Positions 5,062-5,144 of a stretch of 5,144 nucleotides of DNA are shown here, one piece after another. The stretch is taken from assembly GCA_017618495.1 (NCBI GenBank), contig JAFZUD010000170.1, positions 1 through 5,144 of the forward strand. The letters are read 5' to 3'. The notes under the pieces are model-generated. The model made no database searches. It was not told where the DNA came from and saw only the letters and a list, made by a program, of their open reading frames with translations. The position numbers were made by a program, and so were the translations under genes. Source of the DNA: Bacilli bacterium (lineage in GTDB: Bacteria; Bacillota_I; Bacilli_A; RFN20; CAG-826). Numbering within the stretch: position 1 is the stretch's first letter; every line of letters begins with the position of its first letter.

Positions 5062-5144
5062 ATGAAACAGAAAATCCTTTATGCACTTGTCATGTCGGCT
5101 GGACTGCTTCTTTCTTCATGCGGTGACCTTCAGGGCAGCTCTCA
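5062..5144 (+). CDS. Lipoprotein, N-terminal fragment (3' end outside window)
   Basis: Only the first 27 codons are visible. They encode a classic lipoprotein signal peptide: a charged start (MKQK), a hydrophobic core (about residues 5-17) and the lipobox LSSC with C20, followed by polar GDLQGSS. The mature protein would be lipidated at C20 and held on the outer face of the membrane. Nothing of the functional domain is in the window, so it could be a solute-binding protein, an enzyme or a structural lipoprotein. It has its own strong Shine-Dalgarno and the rightward extended -10 promoter at 4997-5002, shared as a divergent unit with the EIIB-like gene. Confidence 0.85.
   Translation, partial: MKQKILYALVMSAGLLLSSCGDLQGSS

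Overview
The window looks like ordinary chromosomal DNA from a Gram-positive, Bacillota-type bacterium of moderate GC. The support is a Gram-positive (type 2) peptide deformylase, an RNase J, a standalone Maf protein, a PTS EIIB-like domain and two lipoprotein signal peptides. Codons strongly favour C-ending pyrimidines (ATC, CTC, GTC). A gut Bacilli/Erysipelotrichia-like or Mollicutes-relative lineage would fit, but I cannot assign a taxon. Apart from the disputed TAG described below, every stop seen is TAA or TGA, consistent with the standard bacterial code.

Layout from left to right. Positions 1-282 hold the C-terminal end of def. A short spacer (283-332) carries a good promoter buried in a dyad and leads into a two-gene unit on the + strand. 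That unit is a Dcr2-like metallophosphoesterase lipoprotein (333-1370) overlapping by 4 bp an unrecognised eight-span membrane protein (1367-2308). An 89-bp spacer with its own promoter and leader precedes RNase J (2398-4080), which is followed 1 bp later by maf (4082-4630).

From 4620 to 4967 the minus strand carries a 33-residue single-span membrane peptide, a TAG codon, and a cysteine-less EIIB-like domain in the same reading frame. The two pieces look like one membrane-anchored EIIB-like protein split by a single stop. Its 3' end overlaps the 3' end of maf. A perfect 10-bp inverted repeat (4974-5002) carries two back-to-back extended -10 promoters. One drives this minus-strand unit, probably as a leaderless or near-leaderless mRNA. 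The other drives a new + strand lipoprotein gene cut off by the window end (5062 onward).

Functionally, def, rnj and maf are housekeeping (protein maturation, RNA turnover, nucleotide-pool or cell-division control). The more unusual content is the phosphoesterase/membrane-protein pair, the split EIIB-like protein with Glu at the phospho-cysteine position, and the symmetric divergent promoter. I see no tRNA, rRNA, CRISPR array, insertion sequence or prophage gene. No gene-free stretch exceeds 100 bp.
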